This document shows, piece after piece, positions 9,358 to 22,108 of a DNA stretch of 64,000 nt. Under the pieces are notes generated by a model. That model searched no databases. It had not been told where the DNA came from and saw only the letters and a program-made list of their open reading frames with translations. The stretch comes from Gossypium raimondii (taxonomy: Eukaryota > Streptophyta > Magnoliopsida > Malvales > Malvaceae). The stretch's first letter is position 1. Each line of letters opens with the position of its first letter. The translations under genes and the position numbers were made by a program. The stretch lies in contig NC_068576.1 in assembly GCF_025698545.1 (NCBI RefSeq), positions 48,539,890 to 48,603,889 on the forward strand, given 5' to 3'.

Positions 9358-12300
9358 ATGGCTGAAACTGTCAAAACCAGCAACACTGGGGATATCTCAG
9401 AAGTCTTTGTGAACAACTCAAACCCAACAAGTGAGTTGCAGAATATCCAAGCAGCCGACAGGTTAAATGGGAAGAATTACCTAAAGTGGTCTCAACTGGT
9501 TCGCACGTTCTTGAAGGGAAGAGGAAAACTAAGTCACCTGGTCGAAACTGGACCTAAAGAAGGAGATCCAAAGTTTGATGCTTGGGATGAACAAGACTCT
9601 ATGGTAATGTCTTGGTTATGGAGTTCTATGATGCCAGAAATCAGTGATACATGCATGTTTCTTAACACAGCCAAAGAAATATTGTAACACTCCTTACCCG
9701 TATTCGATGCTGGAATAGGGTACGAGGTATTACCAGAACACATACACTTTTAACCGTATTAAACCGAGTTATAAAATTTTATCTAAATTAAAACTTTCAA
9801 ATTGTTATTCTTGAGTCACTAATTAGGGTTTACGTGGCCCAATATACTCACAATCTTTCACTTCCTCGTCGTATGAATTTATAAATTTTCAGTTACTTGT
9901 TGATTTCATCACGAGTACCTGAATTGATCCATATTATTACATATTCTCATACCGTCACATTTTTCCTATTTAACTATTGTAATATATCAATTACTTAATA
10001 TCTCATAAGCTAAGTGTCACATATACATTATCCATTCATCTCCCATTTAGCTATCAATATTAGCCAGAAATATAGTACAAATTTTCTCTATTCGATGTTA
10101 AACCAAAACCTGTTATTTCATTACCAACTAACATTACTAAATATACACCTTATACTAGCCCAAATGTTTAACCATTCACCCATGACATAAATATATTTTA
10201 TCTATTATTACCGAATATAGATATGCTTCGCAAATCATAATGCACCTCACCTAGTTACCGAATCAATCAATGCAACCTCAATGATGTAATCATCCTTTTA
10301 ACTTACTTTACCAAGCCAAATCATACCATCATCTCACACATAAAATGACCCACCTATCGTACTTCTCAATTATGTCATTTAATAGACCAAATATATCTAA
10401 CCTTTATCATCAAGATCAATCCACAACCAAAATACATCCATATATCAAAATTACTACACATATATATACTATGATTAAATTTCTTAAATATTTGATCAAT
10501 TGCTTTTCAATACCGCAATAATTCTTTCAATATCAATACGTATTTACCATTAAATTTAACATTTACCGATTAAAATCGGGTATATAACCATTTATACACA
10601 ATTCATTCATATATTTTATTGTCCTCCTTCTCCTCTCCATTCCACATCCTTAATGTATATAACACGCTTAAACAACATTAACTATATTTTCTTTGTTTAC
10701 TTATATATAAATTCAAAGTGTCTATCCGAGTCGAGTCACTAAATTATTTATATCTCGAGATACAGAGCTCCAAATTAATATCCATTAATTTTCCCAGAAA
10801 CTATACTCATATATCTTCTTACCATAAAATTTTAATAATTTTTACTTATCCAATAAGTACATTTTATTCTTTAAATTCTCCCTATTTCACTTTGTTTGGC
10901 GTTCGACCTTTCTTCACTAAAATTAATTATCTCATTTTACAGAGTTCAGATGACATTATCGTTTATTTATCTTTAAAATAGACTCTTTTAGGATTCAAAC
11001 TTATAAATTATAATTCATAAATATTTTTTACAATTTTTAATGATTTTCCAAAGTCGAACAGGGATTCTAAAATTATTCTGACCTGTCTTACTAAAATTCA
11101 AATATCTCAAAATATATAACTCTTTTGCTTACTCTGTTTCTTTTATGTGAAAATAGACTCATTCATATTTAATTTAATATATTATTCAACCTATAATTCG
11201 ATTTCCACCATTTTTGGTGATTTTTCAAAATCACACAACTGTTGCTGTCCAAAACTGTTTTGTTGCTAAATTTACTCTTTCATAATTTCACTTACTCTAT
11301 TTCACTGATCAAGGTCAATTTCTCGTCTTTCTTGATTAATAATAGAAAATTTAGCTTATTTAATACTCACATTTATCAAAACATTCCTTGACTCAAACTT
11401 TGGAAAACTTATGATTTTGCCCCTAAACTTTTGCATATTTACATTTTTGCCCCAAAGCTCGGAAATTAAACATCATCCCTTATTCTTATGTTTTATGACA
11501 TGTTGAACATTTTTCCCTTCTATGAAAACATCAAATTCCACTCTAACACTTACTTATGAACATTAGGTATTTTACCAATTATGTCATTTTACTCATTTTC
11601 ACTTAAAATCGCCTAGCAAAAGTTTTCTAACATAATTTCAAACTTCATATTTCATCATAAAACATCAAAATAAACACATTTTACCTATGGGTATTTTTCC
11701 AAATATGAACCCTAGGTTAAATTATTGCTAGAATAAGCTAAATCAAGTTACCGAGACTCTAAAAACGTAAAGAACATTAAAAATGGGGCTTGGAATCACT
11801 TACTATGGAGCTTGGAAGCTTGAAAACCCTAACTATGGCTTCCCCCTTGCTATATTCAGCCACCATGGAGAAGATGAGCACATTTTGCCATTTTTTCCCT
11901 TTTTATTTCTTTTATTACTAAATTACCAAATTACCCCTAACTTAAAATTTTCCTATTTCACTTATCTCATGTCCATTTTTGTCCATAACTTAACCAATGG
12001 TCTAATCATCATATAAAGACCTCCAATTTAAAATTTCATAACAATTGGACACCTCTAACATGTAGAACTCAACTTTTGTACTTTTTTACAATTTAGTCCT
12101 TTTTACTAAATTGAGTGCCCAAAAGTCAAAATTTTCGAACGAAATTTTCTAAAAATCATTTAGTGAAGTTTTAGACCATAAAAATATAATAAAAATAAAT
12201 TTTTCCTCGTCGAATTTGTGGTCCTGAAACCATTGTTCCGACTAGGCCCAAAATCGGGTTGTTACAAATATGGGAAGCTATGAAGTAGACTTATTCTAAA

Positions 12301-15300
12301 GTTCTAGATGTTGCCCAAATTTATGAAATCAAGACTAAGATTTCTTCTACCAAGCAAGGAAGTCGATCAATCATGGAGTATTCAAATCTGTCGCAAAGCT
12401 TATGGCAAGATATGGATCACTACCAATGCATTCAGATGAAGTGCAGTGAAGATGCAACACTCTTGAAAAGGTTCGTTGAAAAGGATCGAATTTATGATTT
12501 TCTTGCTGGATTAAATGTTGAGTTTGATTCAGTAAGAGTTCAAATACTTGGAAAAGAGGATCTACCATCACTAAATGAGACAATTGTGATTGTTCGTGCC
12601 AATGAAGGAAGAGGAGGAGTTATGATTGAGAATAGTCAGGTGGATAGTTCAGCCTTGGTTACAAAAGTTGTAAATGAGAGGAGATTTGGCCTGGAGCAGC
12701 CAACTAGCAAAGTTAGTAGGCAGACAGAACTTACAAGGCCTATTAACAGGGATTCCTTATGGTGCACCTACTGCAAAAAACCCCGTCACACTAAAGAAAG
12801 ATGCTGGAAACTCCATGGAAAGCTAAAAACAACGAATAAAAATTTTTCAAAAAAATGTGGACAACCAAAGGGACAAGGGCAAGCACATACAGCAAGACAA
12901 CTGGCTGGAGAAGGGAATTCTCAAGAATCATCTGTTGAGTTCAATAAAGAATAAATTGAGAAGTTGAAGAATCTGCTGGGATCATTGGAAAAATCTTCTC
13001 CAACAGGTACTTGTAGTTTGGCTTTTTCAAGTATATCCTCTTCTCAAGATTTTAAAGTCTCGGATATACCCACCAAAAGTTTTTGGGTCATTGACTCAGG
13101 AGCTACAGACCACATGACCCATTCCTCACAAAAATTTGTTTCATATACACCTTGCCCTAGTAATAGAAAGATAGCAGTAGCTGATGGTTTTGTTATCACA
13201 GTGGTTGGTCAGGGTGATATTGTTATAAACAAAACTCTTACTCTTAGAAATGTCATTCATGTTCCAAAACTGTTTACCAATCTTCTATCCATCCAAAAAA
13301 TTACCACAGACTCTAATTCCATCATTTAGAGTCCTTAAAGTTATGTTTCCTTCATTGTTCAAAGGGTTAATTGTTGAAAAATTCCATTGTGATGTCTGTG
13401 AACTTGCAAAACATAAACGTACCTCTTTTCTGGAAAGCAATAAAAGAACATCCGCTCATTCTACTCTTATTCATAGTGATGTTTGGGGACCATCCACTAT
13501 TTCAAACATTTCTGGGGCTCGGTGGTTTGTATCCTTTATTGATGATTGTACCCGTGTGTCTTGGATATTCCTTTTAAAATAGAAATCTAATGCAAGGTCT
13601 GTCTTTCCAATCTGTTACAATATGATCAAAACACAATTTGGTGCTGAAATAAAAAAGTTTAGGTCAGACAATGCCAATGACTATTTTAATCAATTTCTCT
13701 CACCATACTTCTAAGAAAGAGGCATTATACACGAGTCATCTTGTGTTAGCACACCCTAACAAAATGGTGTTGCCGAAAGAAAGAATGGTCACATTTTAGC
13801 TATTACAAGACTTGTTCCAAAAAATATCCTTAAACAATACTGGGGGAGGTTGTTTTAACTACTACTCATATGATAAATAGATTGCCTACAAAAGTCCTTG
13901 AATCTCAAAGTCCTATACAAGTTCTAGCAAAATTCTTTCATAATTTCAATACTTCAAATAACCTTACTCCCAAAATATTTGGTTGTGTTGCCTTTGTACA
14001 TGTACATTCTCAAAACAGGGGAAAACTTGATCCATGTGCTGTCAAATGTGTCTTTCTCGGTTATTCTTCCACTCAAAAGGGGTACAAATGTTATCATCCA
14101 GCCACAAAAAAATATTATGTATCAGCTGATGCTACTTTTGCAGAACAAGAGAATTAATTTACTAGTCATTATCTTCGGGGCGAGACCTCATTCACGGAAG
14201 ATAAGGACAGAGAATTATTTCTCTTTGATTTTCCAGCTCATGCTCAGCCAAACACTTACACTCCGTCCTCTGCCCAGCCGAACACTCAGTCCTACACTCA
14301 GTCCCTGCCAGTCAACTAGCCTGCCCAACTTGAAACTATGAAACCTGAAACAAAGCCTAATACACCCAAATCACAAGAAGGGATTCAGGACACTACTCGT
14401 CCTTTACTGGTTTATTCAAGGAAAAAGGCATCGATGCAAGTTCAATCATCATCTTCTTCTATACAACCTGCTACTATACAACCCGAGGTAATTGCTGAAC
14501 CTACTTTGAATACTAATACTGAAACTACTGAAAATTTAGATCAGAGAGACTATGATTTTGCCATTGCTATTAGCAATGAACTAAAGCCTGCACAAGACAT
14601 CCCCTATACTTATTCATGTCTTACAAAAAATTATCCCATAAGCACAAAGCCTTTCTTACTAGCCTAAATTCCATCTCCGTTATCAAAACCATATTCAAGG
14701 AATTAGATGATAAGAATTGGAAAAATGTCATGCAGGTTGAAATAAAAGCCCTTAAAAAATAAGAAATGGGACTCGATGAAATTACCGAGAGGAAAGAAAC
14801 CAGTGGGATGTTGATGGGTGTTCACAGTGAAATATAAGTCAGATGGTTCTTTGGAGAGGTACAAAACAAGATTGGCGGCTAAAGGGTACACTCAAATGTA
14901 TGGAATAGACTACCTTGAGACATTTGTTCCTATTGCAAAGATGAACACTGTGAGAGTGTTGTTGTCACTAGCTGCCAATTGAGGCTGGAAATTATAGCAA
15001 TTTAACATCAAAAATACCGTTTTACATGGTGATCTTGAGGAGGAAGTCTATATGGATGTTCCACCAGGATTCGGTCCAAATACAGGACAGGTAGTTTGCA
15101 GACTAAAAAAGGCTTTGTACGGACTAAAATAGTCCTCGAGAGCTTGGTTTGGAAGGTTTACCAAAGTAATGCTCAAGTTGGGGTATAAACAGAGCCAAAG
15201 AGATCACACTCTATTTGTAAAGCACTTATCTTCAGGGGGAGTGACTGTTTTATTAGTCTATGTAGATGACACTGGTGATGATCTGGAAGGAATGAAGAAT

Positions 15301-16158
15301 TTAAAGAAATGCCTAGTAAAATAATTTGAAGTCAAAGAGCTCGGTAAATTAAAATATTTTCTCGGTATTGAAGTGGCACATTTTCGGGAAGGAATCTTCA
15401 TATGTCAGCAAAAATACATAATTGATTTGTTGACAAAGACGGGCAAATTGGGATGCAAACCAGCAAAGACGCCCATAGAGGTTAACCACAGACTTAGAGA
15501 TGCACTAGAAGATGCAGCAGTTGATAAATGTTCATATCAAAGACTTGTGGGGAAACTTATCTACTTGTCACATATTGGACCGGATATTGTCTATGCAGTT
15601 GGTATTGTAAGTTAATTCATGCACAACCCCAAAGAATCATATATTAGAGCCGTGTATCAGATTCTACAGTACTTAGAGGGCACGCCAGGCAGAGGAATTT
15701 TATTTAAGAAATGGGAGAAGTTAACTCTTTAAGCCTATACTGATGCAGATTATGCAGGGTCTATTGTTGATAGAAGATCAACCTCGGGTTGTTGTACTTT
15801 CCTAGGAGGTAACCTTGTGACTTGGAGGAGTAAAAAACAGAATGTTGTGGCTAGATCTAATGTAGAAACTAAATTTAGGGCAACGACATTCGAGATTTGT
15901 GAGCTATTATGGTTGAAAATCATTTTGGAAGATTTGAAGATCAAGTGGGAAGGTCCAATGAAGTTGTATTGTGATAATAAGTCTGCTATCAATATTGCAC
16001 ATGATCAAGTTCAACATGATCGTACGAAGCATGTTGAGGTTGACAGACATTTTATAAAAGAAAAGCTTGACAGTGGCTTAATTTGCACTCTATTTTTGTC
16101 CACTGATGGTCAACTGGCAGATATACTTACCAAAGGATTGTCTGGGAAGTTCTTTTAG
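9358..16158 (+). pseudogene. copia gag-pol polyprotein, broken
   Basis: gag begins MAETVKTSNTGD at 9358 and contains NGKNYLKWSQLVRTFLKGRG. It is interrupted at 9682 by the solo LTR and resumes at 12272. Domains in order: gag to 12954 with a zinc knuckle CTYCKKPRHTKERC (about 12763-12804); protease FWVIDSGATDHM (about 13080); integrase (about 13370-13900, HSDVWGP, FVSFIDDCTRVSW); reverse transcriptase (about 14700-15400, LVYVDDTG); RNase H (about 15740-16158, YCDNKSAINIA). Several in-frame stops and frame changes lie in integrase, reverse transcriptase and the integrase/RT spacer, so no full-length product is possible. Confidence 0.9.
9683..12266 (-). mobile_element. solo LTR of a Ty3/gypsy element nested in copia gag, TSD AATAT
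   Basis: 2584 bp with TGTAACA...TGTTACA termini, flanked by AATAT (9678-9682, 12267-12271). The copia gag frame is continuous when the insert is removed. No primer-binding site, polypurine tract or pol sequence is inside. This is the structure left when the two LTRs of a full element recombine. Read on the minus strand it starts TGTAACAACCCGATTTTGGG, which I recall as a very common cotton gypsy LTR start. The small open frames inside have no homology I recognise. Confidence 0.85.
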
Positions 16159-16213
16159 AAACTAGTAAGCAAGCGGAGAATGGATGATATCCACTTCCCA
16201 ATTTGAGGGGGAG

Positions 16214-16269
16214 TGTATATATATCAGTGTAATTTCTTGTGAATAATTAGAAAAAGCCAGATTTTAACA
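16214..16269 (+). repeat. 3' LTR of the copia element, internally deleted
   Basis: After the polypurine tract only TGTATATATATCAG... to TTTTAACA remains, 56 bp against 224 bp in the 5' LTR. About 168 bp after the terminal TG have been lost. Confidence 0.8.
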
Positions 16270-16965
16270 GGTAGCAGTAGTTATGCAGGGTTCTTAGCAC
16301 TTGATGGAGTTTCTCTTACTTCTATTAATGCATCTCTGGTCCCATGTCACCGTGGCACCTAACAAATAAAACTATTACACGATAATGTTGGTCTGTAACT
16401 CTTTTGTCCTAGTTTGAAAGTACGGTTTGGAGTCAATGAGAAGTTTCTTGATCAAGGTGGCTGGCCACGTTTGAGCTTCGTAGTTGACGCTTCTCCGAGT
16501 TTATGAGAGATTCTTAATGCTTGTGACAATGCTGCCAAAACAATTTTTGAAGATTGCAGAAGCAGTTCCGAGTGGAAGCCTATCCTGGGCAGAAATTATC
16601 ATTACATAAACAATCCGACCGTGAGACTGCAATAAGTTCCCCTACCTTAAATGTTATGTTTCAGATAGTTCTAAGATATTGACTTGAATCTTTTAATCAT
16701 TTCATTGATTCTTTGATTTGTTTCTGGCAACATACTGATTGTAGTCAACGACAATATCGCCCGCTATGCTGCTGAGATTCATCAGAAAGATAGCTCCGGT
16801 ACTATGCAAAAGCTTATATTCAGCGAATTTGATGTTGCAGAGCTTGGTAACTTAACCAGATGTGGGATCTTTGTGGATGCATTCTTCAGCTTGGATACTT
16901 ATGATTATCAGTAGAATGCGGGCATCAGATTGGTGGCCAAAAAACTAGTTATACATTCAGATTAG

Positions 16966-18034
16966 GGGTGATTGATCCATTTCAGATTGTTTCCAGTTAT
17001 GTAATAGCACTGTTTATACTAAATCTGACTCATATATATGAGTTGATTTCTCTCATTCATAGCTTCAAAATGACATAGGGCACTGATAAAAAAAAGATTG
17101 ATATTAACTGTTGTAAATTTATGTAATTGCAATTTAAACTGTAATATATAGTACAAGCAGAATTTACAAAGAGATATATAACAGATATTGCTAAGAATTG
17201 AATAATTTCATTTTTTTTATTTACTTCTTTCATATGAGTGGAGCATCCCAGCCCCTAAATAAGTAAGAGGATAATGCATTTCGGCACCCTTGAACTCACG
17301 TTCTCTTGTATTGGCAACAATACCGATGCCAACTGAACTAAAACTTAATCGAAAATAATTTTACTTTTATACATTGAATATTTCGTGCAAATAAATAAAT
17401 TTGTTATGGTCTAATCATTTATGTATCTTTATTATTTTTAAAAATTGTCTAAATGCTCAAATTGTGTTTACTTGAATTTTTAAAATTTTGTATAAGGTTA
17501 AATTATTGTCAAAATGCTCAAATAAAAGCTAAACATTTCGCTCTCTCTTTCTTAAAAGAAAATTAAAACTTTTCAAAATTATTAAATAAGGGTCAAATCT
17601 TTTTTAAATGCTCAAATAATAGCTTTTTAAATGTTATATATCATATTTCAAATTATGTTTTTCTTTTCTTTTCCTTTTTAAGTAATATTTTATTCAATTG
17701 TCATATATTTTATTTTTAAGACATCAAGCATTCACTTAACTTTTACAAACCCGGCTGAAATGTGTGCAAAGCTTTTATGTAAGCACTTTCGTAAACGTTT
17801 AGCCCTTATGTATTCATTTTAAAATGTTTAGCTCTTATTTGAACAATCTTTAAGAGGTTGTACCCTAATTTACTCATTTAACCTTATTTTGTGGTATCAT
17901 TATCATGCTTATTATTTGATATTTATTAATGTGCAAACATAAAAACCGTTTATAAAACATTAGATTGTGGCACACAAACAACATAGGTGAAAAATTTATG
18001 TGACAAATATACTTATTAAAGTCTTCTATCTTTT
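16966..18034. other. 3' flank of NEN copy A and spacer
   Basis: Up to about 17560 the sequence is homologous to the 3' flanks of the two other NEN copies (50335 and 55262 onward), so the original duplication included about 600 bp past the stop codon. From 17560 to 18034 it is AT-rich sequence with no recognised feature. Confidence 0.7.
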
Positions 18035-19494
18035 TACAATTAAACTCTCAATACTTTAGGGATATTTTAGTCTGATTAGACCTCTAATCTTAGCCTATAA
18101 AAATGGTCATTGTCTCACTATTTTGAGAGGTCAATTAAGAGGTAATAAAAGATTTAGTACTATAGGGCTTTTCTTTTAAGGGCAACAAGATGTAGACTCA
18201 AATGAGTTTTGGTGAGAGTTTTTGTGGTAACTATGGAGAAAATTTTGTACCATTTTTGAGAAAACTCTATGAAAGTTAGGGTTTTATTTTCGGGATTGGT
18301 CTATGAGAGTTAGCGCTTTGTTTTCAAGATTTTGGTATTGTATGTTTAGTATATTTAAGTTTATTTTCTCCATATTGTACTTTCATTTGTTTATTCATTT
18401 AGTGAAAAGCTGAAGCCTCTTTTGTCTATGGTTTTTATCTTCTTTGGAGGAGTTTTCCACGTAAAATTTGTGTTCGATATTCTCTACCTTTTCTATTTCG
18501 TTGTTTATACAAGTCGATTCCCAATAAACTGGTATCAAAGCTTGGTTTGAATTTCGCAATCGACCCATTTAAGAATGACGACAATAGATTTCAATATTAA
18601 GAAGTTCGATGGAATTACAAATTTCAGATTATACCAGTTTTAGATAAAGCAGAGTGCTTAAAGCAAGGTTGGTCGCAAAGGGTGACAGTCAAGTGGAGGG
18701 AGTTGATTTCCTCGATGTTTTCTCTCATGTTGTAAAGCATGCGTTTGTTCGTGTATCACTGGCCCTGGTTGAATTATACAACCTTGATTTGAAGACTAGG
18801 AGTCTTTCTATTTCCAAGTATGAGAACAGTTTGGGCTTGGTTGACATTCTACAAAGACTGAGTTTGGCTCGTGACGAAGCCTGGAGAAGAAGGTATGGTA
18901 AATACACGTTAAGATGGATATTTGTGGGGTGTGCCTTGTATTTTCAGTCGAATAGACAATGATTTCATGACGAGAAGCTTCCTGACACTACAATGACGGA
19001 CGACATCGTGACGGCATGAATGGAGACGTTGTGACGTGGCGACGTATTCCCCACATAAATTGAGTTCTTTCTCCCAGTTAAACTCTAATTACTTCAGGGA
19101 TATTTTAGTGTGATTATACCTTTAATCTTAGCTTGTAAAATGGGTCATTATATATCTATTTTAAGAGCCTAATTAAGAGGAAATAAAAGATGTAGTACTA
19201 CAAGGCTTTTCTTTTGATGTTGATAAAATGTAGTCGTAGATAAGTTTTGATGAGAGTTTTTGTGACAACTATGAAGAGAATTTTATACCCCTTTTGGGAG
19301 AACTCTGTGAAAGTTTGGGTTTTGTTTTCGGGTTTGCTCTATGAGAGTTAGGGCTCTGTTATCGAGGTTTTGAGTTTGTATGTTTAGTACATTTAAGTTA
19401 TTTTCTCCATATTATACTCTCATTTGTTTACTCATTTTGTGAAAAGCCAAAACCTTCTTTGTCCGTGGTTTTTATCCTCTTCGGAGGAGTTTTG
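18035..19494 (+). mobile_element. collapsed Ty1/copia relic
   Basis: Two direct repeats of about 420-450 bp (18035 to about 18485 and about 19075-19490) are diverged LTRs. After the first comes TGGTATCAAAGC at 18530-18541, a tRNA-Met primer-binding site. A gag start follows (ATG at 18574; MTTIDFNIKKFDGI) and is joined directly, at about 18650, to a fragment of reverse transcriptase (KARLVAKGDSQVEGVDFLDVFS). Most of gag, protease and integrase and the rest of RT are deleted. The right LTR is truncated at an AT-rich tract near 19494. No target duplication could be defined. Confidence 0.75.
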
Positions 19495-19629
19495 TATATA
19501 TATATATTTATGATATAAGTTATTGATGTATATATATATATATATTTATGATTTTTAATTAAATTTTAATAATTTTTATAAATTATAATTTTTTTTTTGT
19601 TTTTCTATAATTCCAAGACAAATAAATTG
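19495..19629. other. AT-rich spacer with target site of the MULE
   Basis: Short TA repeats and T runs. The last nine bases, AATAAATTG (19621-19629), are the left target-site duplication of the adjacent MULE. Confidence 0.6.
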
Positions 19630-19878
19630 GACTAATTTACCTATAAAGGCCTATTTCCAACTATATTTACGGAAATGGGCCAATTTCTACATTATTTACC
19701 GAAAAAGGCCGATTTTGGCAAAACACGTCCATGTAGGAGCGTTTTAGGGTGAAATTTTAGCAAAACACGCCCCTGGGGAGCGGTTTTACCATGTCAGCAC
19801 AAAACGCGCTGATGTGGACATGCTTTGCTGACGTGGCAAAATAGCTCCCTAAGGGCACGTTTTGCTCCGTGTTTTTTT
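19630..19878 (+). repeat. left terminal inverted repeat of the MULE
   Basis: About 249 bp that pair with the reverse complement of 27365-27604 over nearly their full length, with blocks such as ATATTTACGGAAATGGG and GTGAAATTT.AGCAAAAC. GC-richer than the surroundings, with repeated GCGTTTT-like motifs. Confidence 0.88.
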
Positions 19879-20108
19879 TCCCAACGGCTATTTTATTTTA
19901 TGCCCGTTAGGGGCTCTAACGGTCAAAGAAAAAAGTATAAAACCCCCTCCTATTATTTCACACAATATTTCTTCAAATTTTGGCAAAAAACTCTCAAATT
20001 TCTCCCTAAACTTTTCAAAACTCTCTTTAATTAATTATTTCCTTTTAATTTTTTTCTAAATTAGTATTATCTTTTTTATAATTTCAAAAATATTTGGTCG
20101 TGTTAACA

Positions 20109-21928
20109 ATGGCCGGGGAATTAATTCGTCTCGATCATAAACATATCTCCGTTGAACAAATGAAAATGGTAATGGTTAATTTTAATTTTTGAATATTATT
20201 TAATATTTTTTCATTTATGTAATTTTAATTAATTTGATTTTATAATTTTTTATAACAGTCTATAGATCGGTTGTTACTTGAGGGAAGCGAGTTTTTGACA
20301 CGCAGCCACTCTAGGCCGGGGGTACAAGTTGGACCCAAAACTCATCAGTACGTTAATAGAGAGGTAGAGACCCGAGACGCACACATTTCATCTTCCATGC
20401 GGAGAGTGTACTATCACTTTGGAGGACGTGCAATTACAATTAGGATTGTCGATGGATGGGTTCGTACTCACCGAGTCTATTCAATCTGCTGATTGGGGAG
20501 CCATATGCTACGATCTTTTGGGTGCGATTTCGGATAATATTTTGGGTCCAACTTGTATCGGGAGATGTGTGAGGCGACGCCACCAAACAAAGCCAAAATC
20601 GGAGGTTTCCTATCACTACTACAATCATGGGTCGATTTCACTTTCCATTTTTACGTCTTCTAGTAAACCACCCATATACATTCCCACTCATAACAAGGTA
20701 AAATTTTTATTTGATTTTACAATTATTACATAGATTTAAATTAAAATTGTATACTAAAAATTTATTTAATTAGGAGGAACCATCAGACGAGTTATGTTGG
20801 AATACCTACTGCTCTTGAAGATATACGGCTTCTATTAGACCAACGGTCGGAAGCACAAGTAAATATTAAATAATATATACATAAAATATTCGTTTCATAT
20901 TTAGTATTTAGTATTATGTACATAACTAATATTTTTATCACGTTCATATAGTTTCAATGGACACCATACGAGGATCCGACAATTTAGGCAGCTATTCTGG
21001 ATGAATTCTTCCAAAATCTGAACATTTGAATTGTTAAGGTCTAATTGGTCAACTATGCTACTGTCGAGATGCACCAGACGGATAGAGTATTGCGACAATT
21101 TGGATTCTAACAATCGATTCTCGATGCACCTGATGTGCTCGATAAAGAGCACAAAATTGACTTACAGCAAACGAATATGAATTGGTTGTATTCTTTTCGG
21201 AATATATCAAAATTTGAGAAAATTGGTATGATCATATACCTACTCACGAACCGGTCATCGTCCCAGAGTTAGCGTGTGCGTCGGATTACATGCCATGGTT
21301 TAGGATCCATGGCAAGCCATATTTACTGTCGGAAGAGCAGAAGCGTCGACAAATTCGAGTCGAAAGGGAACGACGGAGCCCTTTAAATCCAAGGAGAAGG
21401 GATAACGGCACGGGCCCATCAATAGCGCCCATACAATCACTAGGCCCAACGCCTCAACCAACGACATCCACACCACAGCCCCTTCAGATTATGCCAGGTG
21501 CGTATCCTAGCCCTTATATGTATCATAACTGTTATATGTTTCATTTTTTCAGTCCTATGCCAGGTTGGAATGCATGGCCTGGTGCATCTCCTTTCCCTAT
21601 AACTTCGACTCAATTGACGATATATAGACCATCGTCGCTAGAAGGATCGCACGAAGTACTATCGGGGAGCTCATCTCATTATCAATCCCCATCACCTTAT
21701 GGGATTCAAACACCTCCACCGTGGGTGATGCAAACACCTACACATTCTTTATTCTATCAATGTGGGTCATCCTCCCAACACCCACAACCGAAGCAACCAC
21801 AACCCCCTCCGGAAGCTAAACTAAGAAGGAATCCAGCGCGTAATCATCGACCAGCCTCTTGTGGCACTGATTCCAACTGGCACCATCCACACAACTTCTG
21901 TTGGTTTGTTCTTATATTGTTTTTTTAA
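20109..21928 (+). pseudogene. plant mobile domain (PMD) / MAIN-like gene inside the MULE
   Basis: Exon 1 starts at 20109 with MAGELIRLDHKHISVEQMKM and is followed by a GT...AG intron ending near 20260. The PMD core is visible across frames: LERPG-type N part (degenerate), TITLEDVQLQLGL-like sequence (20419 on), IQSADWGAICYDLLGAISDN, then a jump to PPNKAKIGG, showing that the middle of the domain is deleted. The later part encodes PWFRIHGKPYLLSEEQKRRQ and a proline-, serine- and glutamine-rich tail (21290-21928). Frameshifts and the deletion make it non-functional. PMD proteins related to host MAIN/MAIL1 are known passengers of plant transposons, often annotated as serine/threonine phosphatase 7 long form-like. 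Confidence 0.8.
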
Positions 21929-22108
21929 TATATTTGTATAAATTGTTTTTATAGTGGTTCATTTAATAAAATAAAAGTTGTTTTTAAAATTTTAATAGTA
22001 AATTCTTTTTATATTTTTAATAAAATAGAAGTTCTTTTGAATAAGGCAATAGAAATAATGCAACATAGTTTCATTACAGCAATTATCAACATTTTGGTTT
22101 GGACATGA

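Larger units (their letters stand above)
9021..16269 (+). mobile_element. Ty1/copia retrotransposon, decayed, TSD GGTAG
   Basis: Starts TGTCAG, ends TTTTAACA and is flanked by GGTAG (9016-9020, 16270-16274). It interrupts exon 5 of NEN copy A. The 5' LTR is 9021-9244. A primer-binding site for initiator tRNA-Met (TGGTATCAGAGC) follows at 9245-9256. A gag-pol frame in copia order runs to about 16158, then a purine tract (GAGGGGGAG) and a shortened 3' LTR. Without the 2.6-kb solo LTR nested in its gag region the element is about 4.66 kb, a normal copia length. Many stops make it non-autonomous. Confidence 0.93.
6147..16965 (+). pseudogene. NEN: NEN-type DEDDh exonuclease gene, dead copy A, split by transposons
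   Basis: Homologous to the intact gene at 53008-55261. It begins abruptly inside exon 2 (about 6152-6225) and lacks exon 1 and thus the first catalytic motif. Exon 3 is at 8288-8334, exon 4 at 8430-8493, exon 5 at 8654-9020 continuing at 16270-16631, and exon 6 at 16731-16965. The intron after exon 2 is interrupted by the composite gypsy element 6438-8200, and exon 5 by the copia element 9021-16269. Damage beyond the insertions: a 1-bp deletion near 8680, CAA to TAA at 16396, TGC to TGA at 16504, CAG to TAG at 16912, the exon 5 donor changed from GT to AT (16632), and the exon 6 acceptor changed from AG to AA (16730). Clearly a pseudogene, older than the copies at 48-55 kb. Confidence 0.93.

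Noticed and set aside
10718..12016. Small open frames inside the solo LTR
   Set aside because: LTR sequence without coding signatures.
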